A DNA stretch of 64,000 nt from Colius striatus (GCF_028858725.1 NC_084766.1:22794501-22858500); one strand, 5' to 3'; shown: positions 8,991 through 24,088, counted from the stretch's first letter. Translations and numbers: made by a program. The notes: generated by a model not told the origin, from the letters alone.

Positions 8991-11900
8991 TATTCACAGC
9001 ACTCAGAGTTCAAGGATAATGCTTTGGCTAGTGTTTTACATAATCTGTATTGAGAATTTCTTTATGCTATTCTAATTTAAATTTTGAATCCACCTTAGTA
9101 CTGGTAATAAATATTCTGATTCTGCGGTGGCTGCCATCCAAGTTAAACATCTGGTCACAATCTTTTCTGTGGAGGCTAGCTACATACTTGAGTTTTCTCC
9201 CATATTTATTAGTATGGGAGAATTAATAAAGAATTTTATTCTTCTTCTGCTAGGATGTGGATTTTAATTCCTTCTGTTTTCGTCTTACTAATATTTCAGG
9301 AGCTACAGTGGCTTGAGTGGACTTTGGGTGAATCTGAGTGAGAGGAGTTTCACAGGCATTTCCAATGGTGCCACAGATAAATACTAAGGGAAGGAGTTGC
9401 TTACAAAAAACGTTTCTGTGAAAGTAATTCTGTACTTAGGATGGTTCAGCTTAATTGTATTCTGGAATGTACCTTCATAGTTGCATTGCTTTTTCATTTT
9501 CAGAATTTAGATTTCAGAAGTTCTCTTTGAAATTATAAAAATTATGCAACAAGAAGGTATTAAAATCATTTATTTTTATACAGCAATGCTATATTGCTTA
9601 AAGCTGGCATCTGTGCTTACAGTAATAAAACTGTAACGCCAAATTCATAACAACTTTTGTAATAGTGTAACCTATCTCTGAGTCTGAGTGTAACTCAGAA
9701 CCTGGTAGACTCAAGAAAATTGTCCTGATTCTGCAGAACAAGTGGGGATTAAGAGCTGTAGCTGTTCACATGTGACAACAAGTACTCCAAGAGTGGCAAC
9801 GTGTGCTATTGTTTTTTGAGTTCTAGTTGCATTTTACCTTTCATACTATGTCAGCCTTTTATATGAGACATGAAAATGGAGTTCCAGTGTCTTGGATTCC
9901 TTTTGTGACTGAAGTAAATTATTTTTTGTGACTTAGATAAGTCAATTAGGGAGTTTTTCCAAGGCCAAAGGGAACTTTGCCTGCCTAAATGCTTCATGTA
10001 TCTTTGCAAATCTTATTTTATGTCCTGATGTATTCCTCCATCGTTGTTTCTCTGAGAGGATTTAGTTCTGCAGGAGACAAAACCATAGGAAGCCTCTATA
10101 TCAACAAATGCCCCGATGCTATGGAAGCTTTCATGTTACAAAATGAGCGTGTGAGTTTTGTGGATGTCTGTTCTAATTTTGGTGTTTTTTTTCAATAACA
10201 GTATCTTTCCAGTTCTACAAACTACATGTTATGTTCATTATATATATGCACTATTTCTTTTAAGTTGTAATACAGAGCAATAATCTTTACAAATTCTTTG
10301 AACAGTTATCTCACAAGTCAACATAAAAATTATTGGATGATTCTGGCATCTAGGCTATGTTACTGAAAAATAATTAACTGTTTATTTTCAAGAATGAGGA
10401 ACATCTATTTGCATTACTTAATTGCAATCTCTTTCTGTGTAGTCCTAAACAGTAACTCTAAAATGCATTTCCTTCTTGTGATTGCAAAAAACCCAGACCC
10501 AAAGAAACCTCAAATGGAAGAGAAAAAAAGCCCACAAAAAACAAACCCCAGACTCCCTAAAACTTGCTAAGAATGATTTTATTACTACTCCAAGGAAACT
10601 ATGATTATACACTAATTTGAAACCTATCACCTTTAAATCACTTCCACTATATCCAATTTGGTGTATAAATATACCCTCTTTATTTCACTTCATTCCTAGG
10701 GGTTGCTATTTCAGATGAATTTTACTTATTGGCAAATGCTAGAGTTTTCTGTTTGCTTGTTTTGTCACAGAGGCCAGATACACAGCGTAAAGAGGATTGT
10801 TTTGGGGATAGTTGCTCTTTATTTTATCACTCGGCCTTCTAAAATATTTTATATGGATTTTCATTGTTAGTTTGACCTTCGCTTTGACTCTAGCAACACA
10901 TTCAGCCATTATTCTAGTGAGATTTTTCCCATGTCTAACCATGTATTGAAAAAGACACTTATAGATATTTGTAACCTGAATTTTGCACCTAATTTTATCT
11001 TTTCAAAAAATTCATGGTTTTTAACTAGCAAAATAAAATATAACAGTAATAAGACCCCAACCTGCTACAAAAGCAACATTGTTCATTAGAAATTCTCTTT
11101 GATTTTTTTTTTTTTGAACGCTGGAATTGATGCCGTAGTGCTTGGTTGTGATATGCTTTGCAAGTATTCAGTATTCTTTGCAGTTTAACTGAGCCACTTT
11201 TTTGATTTTTATTCTTTTGAACACCTTGGCAGAACTTGCTATCTGTTCCTCTAGATTCATATTTTGACTTGTATAGTTAGTGCTTACATTTCATATTGTT
11301 TCTTTGTAGGATTGTCTCCTTTGAAATCATCAAATAGTGTTGACTATTCTGAGAAAATATAGGAAAATGTGCATGAACAGATTTCTATCTGGCAACATTT
11401 ATATGCATTAAAATCTAGTGAGTAAATTTCAAACCAGAAAATATTATTCCACTGAAATGCCTTATCATTGAAATAACATTCCTAGGCAGTTTAAATTTGA
11501 AAAGCTGTGACTGATGCTTATCTTAAATGATTTTGTTTATGTTCTTTTGATGGATGTTGTTACTATAATGAATAATTAGTTAAACAGTATTGATTTTTTT
11601 GATGCTTGTACAATGATATATGTAGAAGATCTTTCACCATGCACAATAATACTTGATGTGGGATAAATGAGAAAATGTCAAATTAATACTTTAACTCGCA
11701 GTGGGCATACTAGTACATCATTGCATGGTATTTTACAACAGGAGATCTCAACAAAGGTTAGATGTTGAAGACCGCCATGAAGTTAGCATGTGAACTGGAG
11801 TGGTGGGGTTTTCTGTTCCACCTGTTTCCCAGGTCCAGCGTTAGCTGTCACTGCAATGAACGTGGCCAAGTCCAGCTAACTGTAGTTATAGAAAATCCCA

Positions 11901-12979
11901 AATTATACTTGGTAAGACTTCCAAAAGAGGGCTAGATTTAAATAAACTGCACAAAGATGTGCATTTATTTCAAGTGGTATGGATACCACTCATTTCTTTG
12001 AGATATAAGCACAGAGGTATGTCTCCATTCCCCACTTGCCCCATACTTCCACTGTTCTCCCTACACCCCTTTTTACCTTTGGAATAGCCTGTGATATTTC
12101 AGTACATCCAACTACCAAGAAGCCACTCATTTCCACAGTGAACTAATATCACTTGAGTTCACTGAATTGATAGTGATTTAAACCAGAAGAATTTCTGTCA
12201 CAACACACTTTGGAGTCATAACAGAAGTATTTGTTGTTAGGATGCATTGTTAACAGGAAATGTAAGGTATAACATGGAAAATAAAGCTGCTTCTGTTTTG
12301 TAAGAGATATTTCCTCCTGCCTAACATACAGGTTTGGAGAAGGATGGCATTTCACCCATACTTTTCCTGAACTGAGTTGCTTAGAGAGAAGGATCAAAAC
12401 AATAGTGAAGCATGAGTGAATTATTATATTATAGTCAGTATTGTAGTGTATACATGGCATGTTGTATATATAGTTCATATACACTATATACTATAGCACT
12501 ATATAATAGTGTAGCATGGTTGTATAGAATTAGGGTATTATTTTTCTATGCTACTGACATGCAGGTTTCATACAAAAAAGACATACCAGGTGAATTTACA
12601 AAGGTCATAACTTTAGTTCTACTTAGAAAGAGAAGAAACTGGACAGGGAGAATAACTAGATGGGGGAAGAGGACACTGCAAAATCTAGGTCATTGCTGTA
12701 GAACAGCAGAAAGTCTAAGGGAAACTGCAGCTGACTGTCATATGAAGGGGCAAGATTTGGGAACTGAGTCTGAGAGATAGAGTTGTTTTGGCAAGGTTTT
12801 TATTGCTTATTGTCACAAAGAGAGCACAAGAAAGGAAGGAAGGATGCAAACACTGTTGGTTTTGGGGAGCCCATAGAGTTCAGAGAAGCACATTATTAAT
12901 TTCTGTGGATAAAGAGAATTAAGTGGAACACATGTGTTAACCGACCAGCATCCAAATATTGTTTGGACCAAATGATATT

Positions 12980-13250
12980 GGTCTTCCAGTGGACAGAGCT
13001 CTGAAAATGAAGTTGGAAAAAGTAACTTCTGGACCCGAAGAAGAAGAAAGGAAGAATTCTTAAGGGGAATGTAGGCTTAGAAAATGAGTAGAGAAATAGA
13101 GAAATTGCAGAGGCAAGCTTAGAAGATGGGTAGAGAAATTGCAGAGACTCACAGAGAGAGGATGTAGAAGTGGAAGGACACAAAAAGTAAAGAAAATGAG
13201 AAAAGGGGTGACAGGGAGACAAGCTGTATAAATAGAGAATGTTTCTCAAG
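12980..13250. repeat. Purine-rich stretch with imperfect ~40-base tandem repeat
   Basis: The plus strand is strongly A/G biased for about 270 bases. Within it, 13074-13146 holds two imperfect copies of a unit reading GCTTAGAA-ATG-GTAGAGAAAT and ending AAATTGCAGAG. The complementary strand carries a 122-codon open frame (12896-13264) rich in Ser, Leu and Phe. That frame is best explained by the pyrimidine bias and not by coding. Confidence 0.55.
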
Positions 13251-16200
13251 GTTTTCAGACTCATAAATAGAGCTTTTACATGTCTTGTGTCCTTAGCCTG
13301 CTGACAGATAAAATTTTATGAGCGGAGTTTATTTGACAGCCAACAGAGAAAGAATATGATAAAATCTCAATAAATAAGAGAGACCTTTAGAGCTGAGCTA
13401 TAGAAGTTTATGAGTTTGTGTAATTTTTTTTTCTGACTGCAGTATTTGGGGAGATATCAGAGATATTTAAAGAGTTATTCAGTTTATGGTAACAAATTTT
13501 AAATGAAAGAACTATCAAGAAAAAAAGTCACAAAGTACTTTTAAATTTTTCTCCTTTGAGTCACACAACTTGAACTCAATTTCAGAACTTTTTATTCTAT
13601 TTTCCTTTTCTTAGTTTGATTTTGTTTAGCATTTCAGTAATGGTAATTAGCCATGCCAAGAACCAAATATTTTTTCCAAAGAAACATGAGTTGTCTATTT
13701 GAAAAATGCTGGGGCAGTTAAATATAACTACGTAGAGGATAAATAATGACATGGGATGAAACAAAGGGCAGTTTTGTGGTACCAGCTGGAATTAGTTGGA
13801 ATGAGGGTAGTAACTGACTGCTGCTTGTGTGTGTCTTGCATGACAAACAGTACCATTAAAGTATATCTCAACAGTTTTGCTATTTTTAGGGAATGTACTA
13901 GGTAATGTGAGGCTCAACATCCATGCATATTGCAACCTATCAGAGAAAACTCTGGTAACAACTTCTCTATGTGTAGTAAACCTTATAAGGATTTAGATGT
14001 GAGGTGTTCAGTATGCATCCATCTACTGATAGTATTATAAATAGTGTATTTCTGACCTTTACCTACATTCCTGATAAGTTAAAGTCTATTTTTGTTCAAA
14101 TATTTTATGAAAAATCAGTGGGAATTGTTCATACATAACCTTCCTGTCCTCATTCCTTTGTTATTCTAAAGAAATTAAGTGAGAACTGAAACATTAAAAA
14201 AAAAATCTTGACAATAAATGTCAGATTGATTAAAAACCTCACCACTGACCTTCAGAACAGTGAGATTTGACTATGATATGATTATCCTCTGAGGTCAGAA
14301 GTTGCAAATCAGATTATACAGTGATGACTTTAGTTCTCTACAACCAACACATTCTGTGCAACATCCCACACTTTATTTGCTACACCTTTTCCACTGTCTA
14401 AAACATGATTTATTTTTTCTGTTTAGAATTTTGCATCTCTCTGTTATTAGTGCATCACAGCAGACACTTGAATTCTCTGGCAATTCTTAGCTCTTGATCA
14501 GCTGTGCCCCTGGTCATAACCAAAGCAGTTAATATGTTGTGGATGTGACTGTCACATGTGAGTGCAAAACCTATGGGAGCATGCACTGACTCTGATATAC
14601 CTGTTTCAGCAACTGGAATGGCCCATAGCTTGTAACTGATTACAGATTATTTAATGTAGTTGTCAAATTACTCTTAGTTGTAGTTTGTGTCTTTTCTGTT
14701 GACTTGGATGCCTGACTTTGGTTTGATTTACATGCACAGAAATGATATATCATCGAAAGTTAACACTATCAGTATGTGCTGGAGGCATTCTGATCCAGTG
14801 TCCTCATCACATCATTGACATGATGCCATCAGTGTTGTTTACCCTGCCAGCCCAGCTTTTGAACTTCTGCCGTCAGTTTGCAAAGTGCTTATATCAGCTT
14901 AGAGAGTCATGTTTTTGTTTCTAGTTTTAAAGAAAGCTGAAGAACATGTAAGGATAAGTAACTATCAGGTAGTTTTGAGATCACATCTGGAAAGCCACAC
15001 AATTACTTATTCTTTAAATAGTTTTTTCCATACTGAGAATTTTCTTTTTCCTCATATTTTTTCTCTAGTAAGACTTGATAAATGCATGTCCAAGTGATGC
15101 TTAAATTTGAGGTATTGGAAGACCTAAGTGCTCAAATCTACTTTGCATTGAGAAGGAGTCAATAGAGATTCTGCTCTGGATGGACTAGATTCAGGAAGTT
15201 CGTGATCTATAATATTTTTCATTTTTCTTCTCATTCTCACAGAAGATGAATTACACTCAGCTCTCTTACCTCTTGCTGTCTCTCTTGCAGCATGCAAACT
15301 CTTATAAGTCAACACTCTATGTAAGAGCAGAACAGCAGGACAGCAAGGCGAAAAAGAATACAGTATTTTTGTGGGGATTTTCTTAGATAAGTCTCCTTCA
15401 GATTTCTTATCTGTATCCCAGGAAACTTGAGAGCACAGATACTTCCTTGTCAAGAGGTTCTCTGAAACAAAAGTAGGCTGAAACACATCACTCCTGCACA
15501 AGTGTGGCTATGAATTTCTGAGAGAGTGAAGAACATGCTAGGAGATGTGTGGTTGCCAACTTTGGCTGGATCTGTGAAAGACTGGCTTCAGTCCTTCTAC
15601 TGATGAAAAACTGACTGGGAAGTGAGAGACTCTTCTGATGTGAGGCAGTATATTAATAAGGATTGGATTTGAACATTAGAAACACCTTGACAGTAAGGTG
15701 ATTCTTTTGTGGAAAACCAGCTTTCTGTGTTTGCTCACCACATCTGAAAGTCAAAGCCTTTGTATTTTATGACTTTTAATCCTCTAACACAAACATCCTT
15801 GCCTGTATACCTAGTTAGAAAATACTTTTACTACTATTTTTTATGATTAACACTGGTTTTAGAAACTCTTAACAGTATTTCTGTGCAACTGCATAAACAA
15901 GAGTTGTAGAGCATCATCCTACAAAAGTGGACTCTGTCCAAATACAATCAATCTCAGAAAGAGTGAAGTTGAAGTGTAGAATTTCATATGAAATTTATCA
16001 TCTAGTAAATTTCTCATTTGCTAGCTTCATAACAGTAGAAGAATTTATGAGAAAACTTGACAGGACTAACCCTCTCTGCTTCAGAAGATAGACACTTTCT
16101 CCAAGACTCAGTTGTAAAATTTTTACCTAACAGAAGAATTAGTTTTGTGGATATGACTTTCTTTTGAAACTTGGAAAACAAAATTAGATGAGCTTCTTGA

Positions 16201-16426
16201 ACAGAGCTGCCCCCCAGCTGTTTGATTCTTGTTCATCCTTTAATGTGCTTGTAGAGAATGGATCTTTAGATTCTTTCTTATGTTGCCAGAGAAGATTAAA
16301 ATAGTACTGGGATCTATTTCTCAAGCGTTATATGTGAATGCTTCATTTTTGATGAGGGAATTTTAGTAGGTTTTTTGCCTAATTCCCCCAGTGGGCTGTT
16401 CACACACTTTGTTCTAGTAAATGTTC

Positions 16427-16448
16427 TTTTTTTTTTTTTTTTTTTTTA
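16427..16448. repeat. Long T homopolymer
   Basis: About 21 consecutive T bases in intergenic DNA. This could be a simple expansion or the tail of an old retroposed sequence, but no adjoining element is recognisable. Confidence 0.75.
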
Positions 16449-19400
16449 CATTTACTCTCACAAAATGTACTGTAGAAAATTTATAATTTGATTATTTTAC
16501 TTAGAGATCTAAATTGTAAATACATCCCTCTTAAACCCACTCATTTTTGAGTAACTGAGTAAGCAAAGCATTATCAGAAAGGATGCCTTTCAGCAAACTG
16601 TTTTATCAAAATGATTCCAGAACTATTCAGTTAAAGTTCAGGGATAAGAACTTGAATACAATGAAATGTTGTTTGTTTCCAGAGAGGGTCTTAATCCTTA
16701 GTGTACTTTACTTAACATTACAGGATCTTCTGGGAGAAGTTAGTGCTTGCCTTTTTTTGAAGTTACCAACTGAATTCAGAAGGCTTTGCAAAAGAGCGGA
16801 GCACTTTGCTGGACTGACACAGCACAAAGGTGGTGAAATTGCATCACTGTTAATGAATGACTTTCATTACATTCTAAGTACATCCTAAGATGTGTTGGAC
16901 CTAAAAAGTTGAGAAGGGGATTGATGGTAACTATATGTTTCACATTTTGAATAATATTTCAGATAAGGATATCAACACACTTTTCCTCTCAAAACATGCT
17001 GGGACATAGCAGAACAGGGAATGTATAGTAACACAAACTGTGTTGAGGAATAAGATATTACAGTTGGTTATAGCATAAGATTTTTTGAAAGGTGAAAGGC
17101 ATTTTATGTTGAACAGCTTTTAATCTAGTGCAACTGATCTAGTCTAACTAGTAAAGCATTCTTTTAAAGAGCAGCACAATTAATTTGCAAATCCTTTCTG
17201 TATGTTTTGAAGTGAGCATTTTGAAATTGCTTGATTTGAAAATATAGTGAACTCAGAGGTGGAAATATTTCTCACCAGATATACTCCTTCATATAGCAGA
17301 GTGAAAGTGACTGTGGCTGAATACACATACTGGCCATTTTTTCCCACTTCTTCAGGAAAATTTATTGAATACCATTTCATTGATATTTCATTTTACTGTG
17401 CTACATTTGTTTCTTACAGGATTAATAAATGCAATTTCAAGTAATTCACTTCACTAGCAAATCTATCAACAATGCACAGATGTATTTACTGCCCTCAGTA
17501 AATCCCAATAAGAGCAAGACATTTGTCAGTCAACCCTGATTCAATAAATTATTTCCCTATGTATTTGTATATTTATTCTGACATTTAATAATGGAGATCA
17601 AAGACATTTCAAAGCAAAACAATGAACTGTCATCTGCAGTTGCAAATATCTGTTATCATGGACTTATTCAATGACACAGTTTCTAAGATGAGTTGCAATG
17701 CTATATGCCTAGCTTAACTCAAGATATATCTACAGTGCATCTATGAGATGCTAGCATTTAATCAAGAGGAATACAACGCATTACAATGCTATGTTGTAAC
17801 AGCCCGTAAGAGGGAGTACTTAACAACTACATTGAATCATTGGAGCTCAGGAACAGAGGCTGAAAGCAGGAACTTTAATGCAAGGCACCTGAACATACAT
17901 AATCTCTATAGCTCCTGTTGACAATAAAAATCAGTTTCCAAAAAGAAGACTGTTGGATCTTTAGACTCAAAGTAATGAAGTCACCTAATGTATATATAAA
18001 ATCAAATAGTAAACACCTTACTGAACAGGAACTATAATTAATTTTCAGAAATGGAGTGATGGGCTTTGGTCACTTGGAAAGGATTGGGATCATTTCTTCA
18101 CTTATTTGACTGGATGGGTAATGTACTAAGTGTAAAATTTGGAATATTTGCACATATAAAAATACTATTTTTCTTTTCCATATTTATTCACTAAACAGAG
18201 GTTCTATCTGTAATTTTACCATGGATCATTGGTGCAGATCTTTTGTTTGGTGCTGTTTACTATGAGATCTTTTATTGTTACAGCTGTAACTGAGATAGGC
18301 ATCTAGCCCACAGTATATATTCACGCAGGAGACATTTGCAGCTGTCAGATAGCTGGCAGCTCATTGGCTTGTTTTGAGATCTGTAGATAAAAACCAGTGT
18401 AGATTAATGACAAGATAGAGGATTGTGTTTGGGTGGGTTTTTTTTGTTTCTTTTTTCTAACTGACATTCGGTATCAAGGGGATTTTACATGACAGCTGAC
18501 TTAGTTTACCCCGCCAAATTCTATGTGGAAGACAGTAGTAGTATAATGCCACATTTTGGAAAGAAAATGTTATACTTAGCCTTTTATTTGGGAATCTTTA
18601 TCTTCTTAAATGATATTAATACAATTTAAGCAAGCCATATTTATCAAGATTATATGGAATTCTTAACATTCCTCTATTTGTTAACAGTGGAGCAATGAGA
18701 TTTGTTCTGCATAGGTGTGCAAGAGCCTCTCACTGTACCTTCATAAGTAAAATCTTGCAGTAGCTCTAGAAAATATTTTCAAAATCTACTCTTCATTGTG
18801 ACCAGAACATGAAAGAGAGAGAAGTTATTAAACACTCATTCCACCTTATCATTTGTCTGCTGGGGGTGATATTCCCAATGTGCATGCATCATGTTGTAAA
18901 TAGAAACTGTATTATGAACTGGCAAATTCTGTCTGTGGTGCACTTTCTGGTGAATAAATGTTTGCTTATGATATAATTTCAGGACTTAATGTTTGTTCAG
19001 TTTGAAACAAGTATTAAATGAAGATTTTATTAAAAGATGTGATAAAGTCATTGATTGTAACCCTAATGAATTTTCGGTCTGCTTTTTGATGAGTAAACAG
19101 TGATTTCTGAGTTAGAGAGTTGGGACTAAGTGATATTGAACACAGACATTCGATGTACGTTTTCATGCTTCAGTAAGTCAAGTTCAAAGAAGTGTGTCAA
19201 CAGCATATTGGAGATGATACCTTAATCTCCATCAAATCACCTCTGAAAATGTTCAAAATCTTGAAAGGAATTTCTGTCTTAACAGTGAGCCAAAGACAAT
19301 TGTTGCATGTTTTTTCAAAGGATTACTTTTTCTTAACAACAAATTTATGTTTAAGGGAAACGGGGAGTGTGTTCTTAGGGGCAATAGTTTGCACTCCTTT

Positions 19401-20449
19401 CTCAGGTGAACTATTTGAATATTTGCCATTCTTTCCCTTTCACACCAAAACCATGATCACAAAAACCTGGGAACTAAGCTGTTCTTAGAATAGAAATAGC
19501 CTCATACAGGAGCATCATCTTTTTGTGTTGAAGTAATTGATCTCAGCGATTCACTCAAAAATTTTCCCTCCATTTCAATTTGCTATTCAAACATTTCCTG
19601 GATAAAATATTGCTGGATCTGACTAACACTGCAATCTGGCCTTTTTTTTTTTTTTTTTTAAAGGTATTTTTCTTGATTTATTTCCATTCTATGGACAGAA
19701 TGTCTTGTTTTACAAGCTGCAATTAAAAATCATGAGATTCCTTCCAGAAGAATTTACATCTATAACAAATCCCATGAACAAACATATGTGGATAGTATCA
19801 ACATTTCTCTGATGCACAAAAAGTGTCATATGAGTAAATTAAACTGCAATTTAAATGAGTGCTATGCCTTTAAAAAGCATGGAACACATTCAGCCCTTAT
19901 GCTATATATTATGATATTATTTTCTTGCATGGATAGTATAATAGTACATAGTTCTGTAGAAAGAAAGTATGCCCTAGATTAATGTACTCCATTAAGTTCT
20001 GAATCTCAGGAAAAGTTTGCTGTCCTGAATCTCTGGCTGTGCAGGACTGCGGTCTCTAATGAAGTAGTACCAACTGAATCATAAATGTTTTCAACTTTGG
20101 GCATTTGACCTAGCAAAAATGTTTTTAACATTCATAGAAGTGAAATGACCATGCACACGTGTACACACCAGTATGCAGGTACAAAGCAGATTTTTTCTGC
20201 ACGAGTTGCCAAGTAAAGGGCACCACTCCTCTCTGGCTCTTACTGAGCTCTTGTTTACTTATTTAGACTTCTGAAAATCTTAAATGAATCCCTTATTTCA
20301 ACACAAGCGTTTATGCCATTTATTTGAGTTACATTGTAGTAACTGAAGCAGAAATAATGCTGGCCTAGAACCAGGAATGAAAAAAAAAAACTACTCAGTG
20401 TACAAATCACAATACTCAGTCTTCTTCATGAAGGCTTTAATCAGAGATC

Positions 20450-20500
20450 CATAAAATCATATTTGTTAAGGTTGGAAGTGACTAATGGTCATTACAGAGT
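20450..20500 (-). repeat. Possible degenerate CR1 3' terminus
   Basis: A short segment containing AAATCAT, then GTTAAGGTTGGAAGTGAC, matches the order of the CR1 tail (AGAATCAT, then GGTTGGAAGGGACC) with several changes. It is too short to be certain. Confidence 0.3.
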
Positions 20501-20937
20501 ATGGTATTTTGTATAACAGAAATTAATTTTTATGAAAATAAATGCTTTCTTTATATCCTATGACTGTGATTCAACTAAAACATATGATTCATAAAAATAT
20601 CCAGCTTTGATAGAAATAGTTCCAATGTTTGAAAATTTGCCACAGCTCTGCAGCACAGAAATTGATGAAGGCAAATGGATCACATCTGCCATTTATTTCT
20701 GATGAGAGCTTGTATTTATCAAGATAGCTACATATTGCATCAAATTGATCTAAACACATCTAAGTATATCTTATTATGACTAGTTTTGATATGTCAAAAT
20801 ATGACTATGAAACATGAAGATCATAGTTAAAGAGTTGGTTGGAACTTCTTTAAACAATTATATTTAAAACAACAAGCCACAAACAACTCACCTCAAACAC
20901 TGTTCAATGCTGTTATGAAACATTTAACAAAAGACAG

Positions 20938-20951
20938 ATATATATATATAT
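20938..20951. repeat. TA microsatellite
   Basis: A short run of alternating T and A, followed by further AT-rich sequence. It is a simple repeat with no evident role. Confidence 0.7.
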
Positions 20952-23746
20952 TATACAATGTATATGGAACTGATTGTTCTAACATTTACATTGCTTATGC
21001 CCATTTAGGATTTGGTATTTACAAAACTTAGATAAACTAGTTGATGTCACCAGCAGAATGAGATGAAATACAGCGATGGCGTCACGCCCGTATTGACATT
21101 TGGTTTGTTTCTCCGATAGTGTTACTATTCTGCTAAATTTAGCAGTGTTATTTCTGAGATGTTTAACTAAGGGACTTCATGTTGACTTATCTTTTCATCA
21201 GCTTTTGGAGAATGGAGGCATTACTTTTTAGTGAATTCTACTTAAATAATAATAAAAGCTTTTGCAGAGCAGAGGAACCAGTGCGGTATTACAGAAAAAC
21301 CTTGAAAAAAAAATCTGGGAAAAGAAAAAGATTGAAATAGATTAAATGCATTGGTTTAAGATTTGTGATTATTTTACTCTTCTTGTTTAAAAAGAAAAAT
21401 AGACCTAAATTTAAAAGTAAAATAAGAAATTAAGAAAACAAGTATTCTTATGCCTGGCCTTGGATGAAACGAAACACATGATTCAACTTAAACTAAATGC
21501 AAATATTTTTAGATAATTGATACAATTTTTGATTGAATGAACACTTTCAATCACAGAGAAACATTTTAGTTTCATTTCATGAGAAATGTTCTGCCTTTTC
21601 CAATTAAACAAATATTTATTTCAACAATTGTTCAGCAAAGGAACTTGAAAACACTTTCTTTTTCTACTTGCATTCATAGAGCATGTGTGCTCCTCTGCAT
21701 TCAGTATAAAGCACTTGGTAACGTGAATGCTCTAATTTGGCCAAGGACTATATTTAATTTATCTATAATAGGGTCACTTTACAGGATGGAGAAAAGAGTT
21801 AGAGTTAGATTAAATAGAGAAGAAGTGAAAAAGCTCAGCTGAGTGTTCTGCAGAGAGAAGTTATTTCTTATATGACCACAAAACTAAGCCAGGTGGCTTG
21901 CTCTGAGTCAGGTCTGACTGGGCTGTCGAACATTGTTAGCCCAAATACAGATGTCAACTTCCCCACACCTAACACACTTATACAAACAGGAAAGGGTTTT
22001 TTTATTTGCATAGGAATCAATTAGCCAGAAAACCATTTAGCAATCCTGACATATCTACATGTGATCCATTGTCTGCATCCGCAGAATTGCTAGATAAATA
22101 GTCCTTTTAGACATAGGTCATGGGATACTATTGAATTAAACTCTACTGAATTTAACCTCTTCATTAATGTTGAAAACTGATTTGTTTTAGTGAAAATCCA
22201 AGGATGGGTTTCAGATCCTTGCTCATGCCAGTGCCAAATCGATTTTTTCTTTCTAGACTTAATCTAAACCACAGGCCAACGAGCTCTGTTTTTCAAAAAC
22301 CTAGTAATTACCCTAATGTCCTGTTAGTATGGATATATTGTATCACCCATAATAAATGGAGACTACTGTCCCAGACTAAATCTAGTCTGGTGGCATCTTT
22401 GATACTGATATCTAAGTATAAATTGGCTGGCTTTCTTGTTCTGGACCCTAAGTCTTATCCCAAATTTAGGCTTTCTTAGCTTAGTACCCTTGTTTGTAGC
22501 CATATTGAGCTAAGTAAGCACAACCCACACTTAAACCCTAATATATATTTCTGAACCTACCTCAATGTCTTTTTATTCTTTTTGTGTTCTTCAGTTATAA
22601 CCATAACCTTGACTCAAAACATCTTCCTGTTATATTAATGTGCAAAAGTAATATTTATTATCCAAAATATCATGGTCCAGGAGGTAAAATTATGTTAAGA
22701 GCACTAAATGTAGCTGAAGTACAGTCCTAACCTTACCTTATTGGACCCTGCAGGAGCCATTGATTTCAGATTGATACTGTTTTGGTCATTCCGCTATATT
22801 TAGAGTTCTGTTCTTCAAGGTTTATATATAGATGGACTCAGGTTTACCTTTCAGTCACAGAGTTAAGACAGTGTCTCAAAAGATTGCAGGACCAGATACC
22901 TATATTTGGCGATAACAGGATTGCTGCTTAATAATTTAAAACATCGTTTTTATTAAATGCGTAGAGCGTAAGCTTGCTGTGTTTGAATCCCAGGACTGTA
23001 CTGGAAGACTGTTATGTTTTCTTACAACTGAAAAAGGTTGAAAAGCAGTGATCTAAATGGCAAGTTTGGAGCTTCTAGTCACTTGTAAAAAAAAAACCCC
23101 AACCTGAAGAATGTTTGCTGAGTATGACACATTTATATATGTACTTATTTTGAAATATGAGGAGTGAGAGTAGTATTGACTACTTTTTAGGCATTTTCAG
23201 CACTAATTAGTGTGAAAAGTGATACGTAACTGTTCAGGTATATCCAATTTATTTATAGAAACCAAGAAATCTTAACAAGGTTGAGTATTTTAATGTATCA
23301 ATTTAAATATATGCTTGTAAAATGTGATTTCTCGGGAAAGAAAGCAACAGGACAGATCTTCAGTCATTACTGTCATGAGAAAATATTCTCAGAGTTAACA
23401 AGAAAAGGAAACCTGACTAATCACTGTTTAAATGGATTGCTAAAATCTTCCTTCCTTGCTCTGGAGATGACAGAGGAGGCTGTATAGCCTTCTCTAAAAA
23501 AGTAAGTCGTAAAACAACTAGCTCTACCATCATATTAAGTGTTTTCTTAACTGGTTCTTCTAACCTCAAGTTGCTCAGGCTTTGCAAGAACAAGGTTTTT
23601 CAAGTTTTCTTTCATGGTTTACAGAGACAGGTGCAGCACTTCTTTTGACTCAGATATTTTACAGAGGTTGAGTTGTAAGTTTTAATTTCAAATGTACATT
23701 ATAGATAAAGAATTGGAACTCCATCGATTGTATGTGCTACATATTT

Positions 23747-24088
23747 AGAATCATAGAATCATAGAATGGTAAGGGTTGGAAGGGACCTTTAGGGATCATC
23801 TAGTGCAACACCCCTGCAGAAGCAGGTTCACCTAGACCAGGTTGCATAGGAGCATGTCCAGGCAGGTCTTGAAGACCTCCAAGGAAGGAGACTCCACAAC
23901 CCCTCTGGGCAGCCTGTTCCACTACTCCATCACCCTCACAGTAAAATAGTTTTTTCTTATATTTAAGTGGAGCTTTTTGTGTTTCGGCTTCATCCCATTA
24001 TCCCTTGTCCTGTTGCTAGCTACTATAGAAAAAAGGGGATGTCCCAACCTCCTGACACCCACCATTTAGATATTTTTAAATATTAATC
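23747..24088 (-). mobile_element. CR1 LINE, 3' end (minus strand)
   Basis: The segment opens with AGAATCATAGAATCATAGAATG, the reverse complement of the ATTCTATGATTCT-type terminus of CR1, then the GGTTGGAAGGGACC and GATCATCTAG landmarks. It continues through the reverse complement of the ORF2 C-terminus (VVESPSLEVFKTR region). It is 5'-truncated at about 340 bases, as most CR1 insertions are. It is a non-LTR retrotransposon fossil in the BLNK-DNTT intergenic region. Confidence 0.95.

Larger units (their letters stand above)
3767..23746. other. Intergenic DNA between BLNK-like gene and first CR1
   Basis: About 20 kb of AT-rich DNA with no gene I can support. It contains a probable old interspersed repeat (4465-4640), a poly-G run (5567-5589), a very degenerate reverse-transcriptase-like fragment (8860-8990), a purine-rich repetitive stretch (about 12980-13250), a long T tract (16427-16448) and a TA microsatellite (20938-20951). 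Open frames of 60-125 codons occur throughout but lack family motifs. Confidence 0.6.

Noticed and set aside
12412-12530. AT-rich short inverted repeats around TATACACTATATA
   Set aside because: Low-complexity AT sequence readily forms such small palindromes; no terminal repeats or target duplication indicate a mobile element.
15124-15501. 125-codon minus-strand open frame
   Set aside because: No motif, no signal peptide or membrane segment, and no neighbouring exons in phase.
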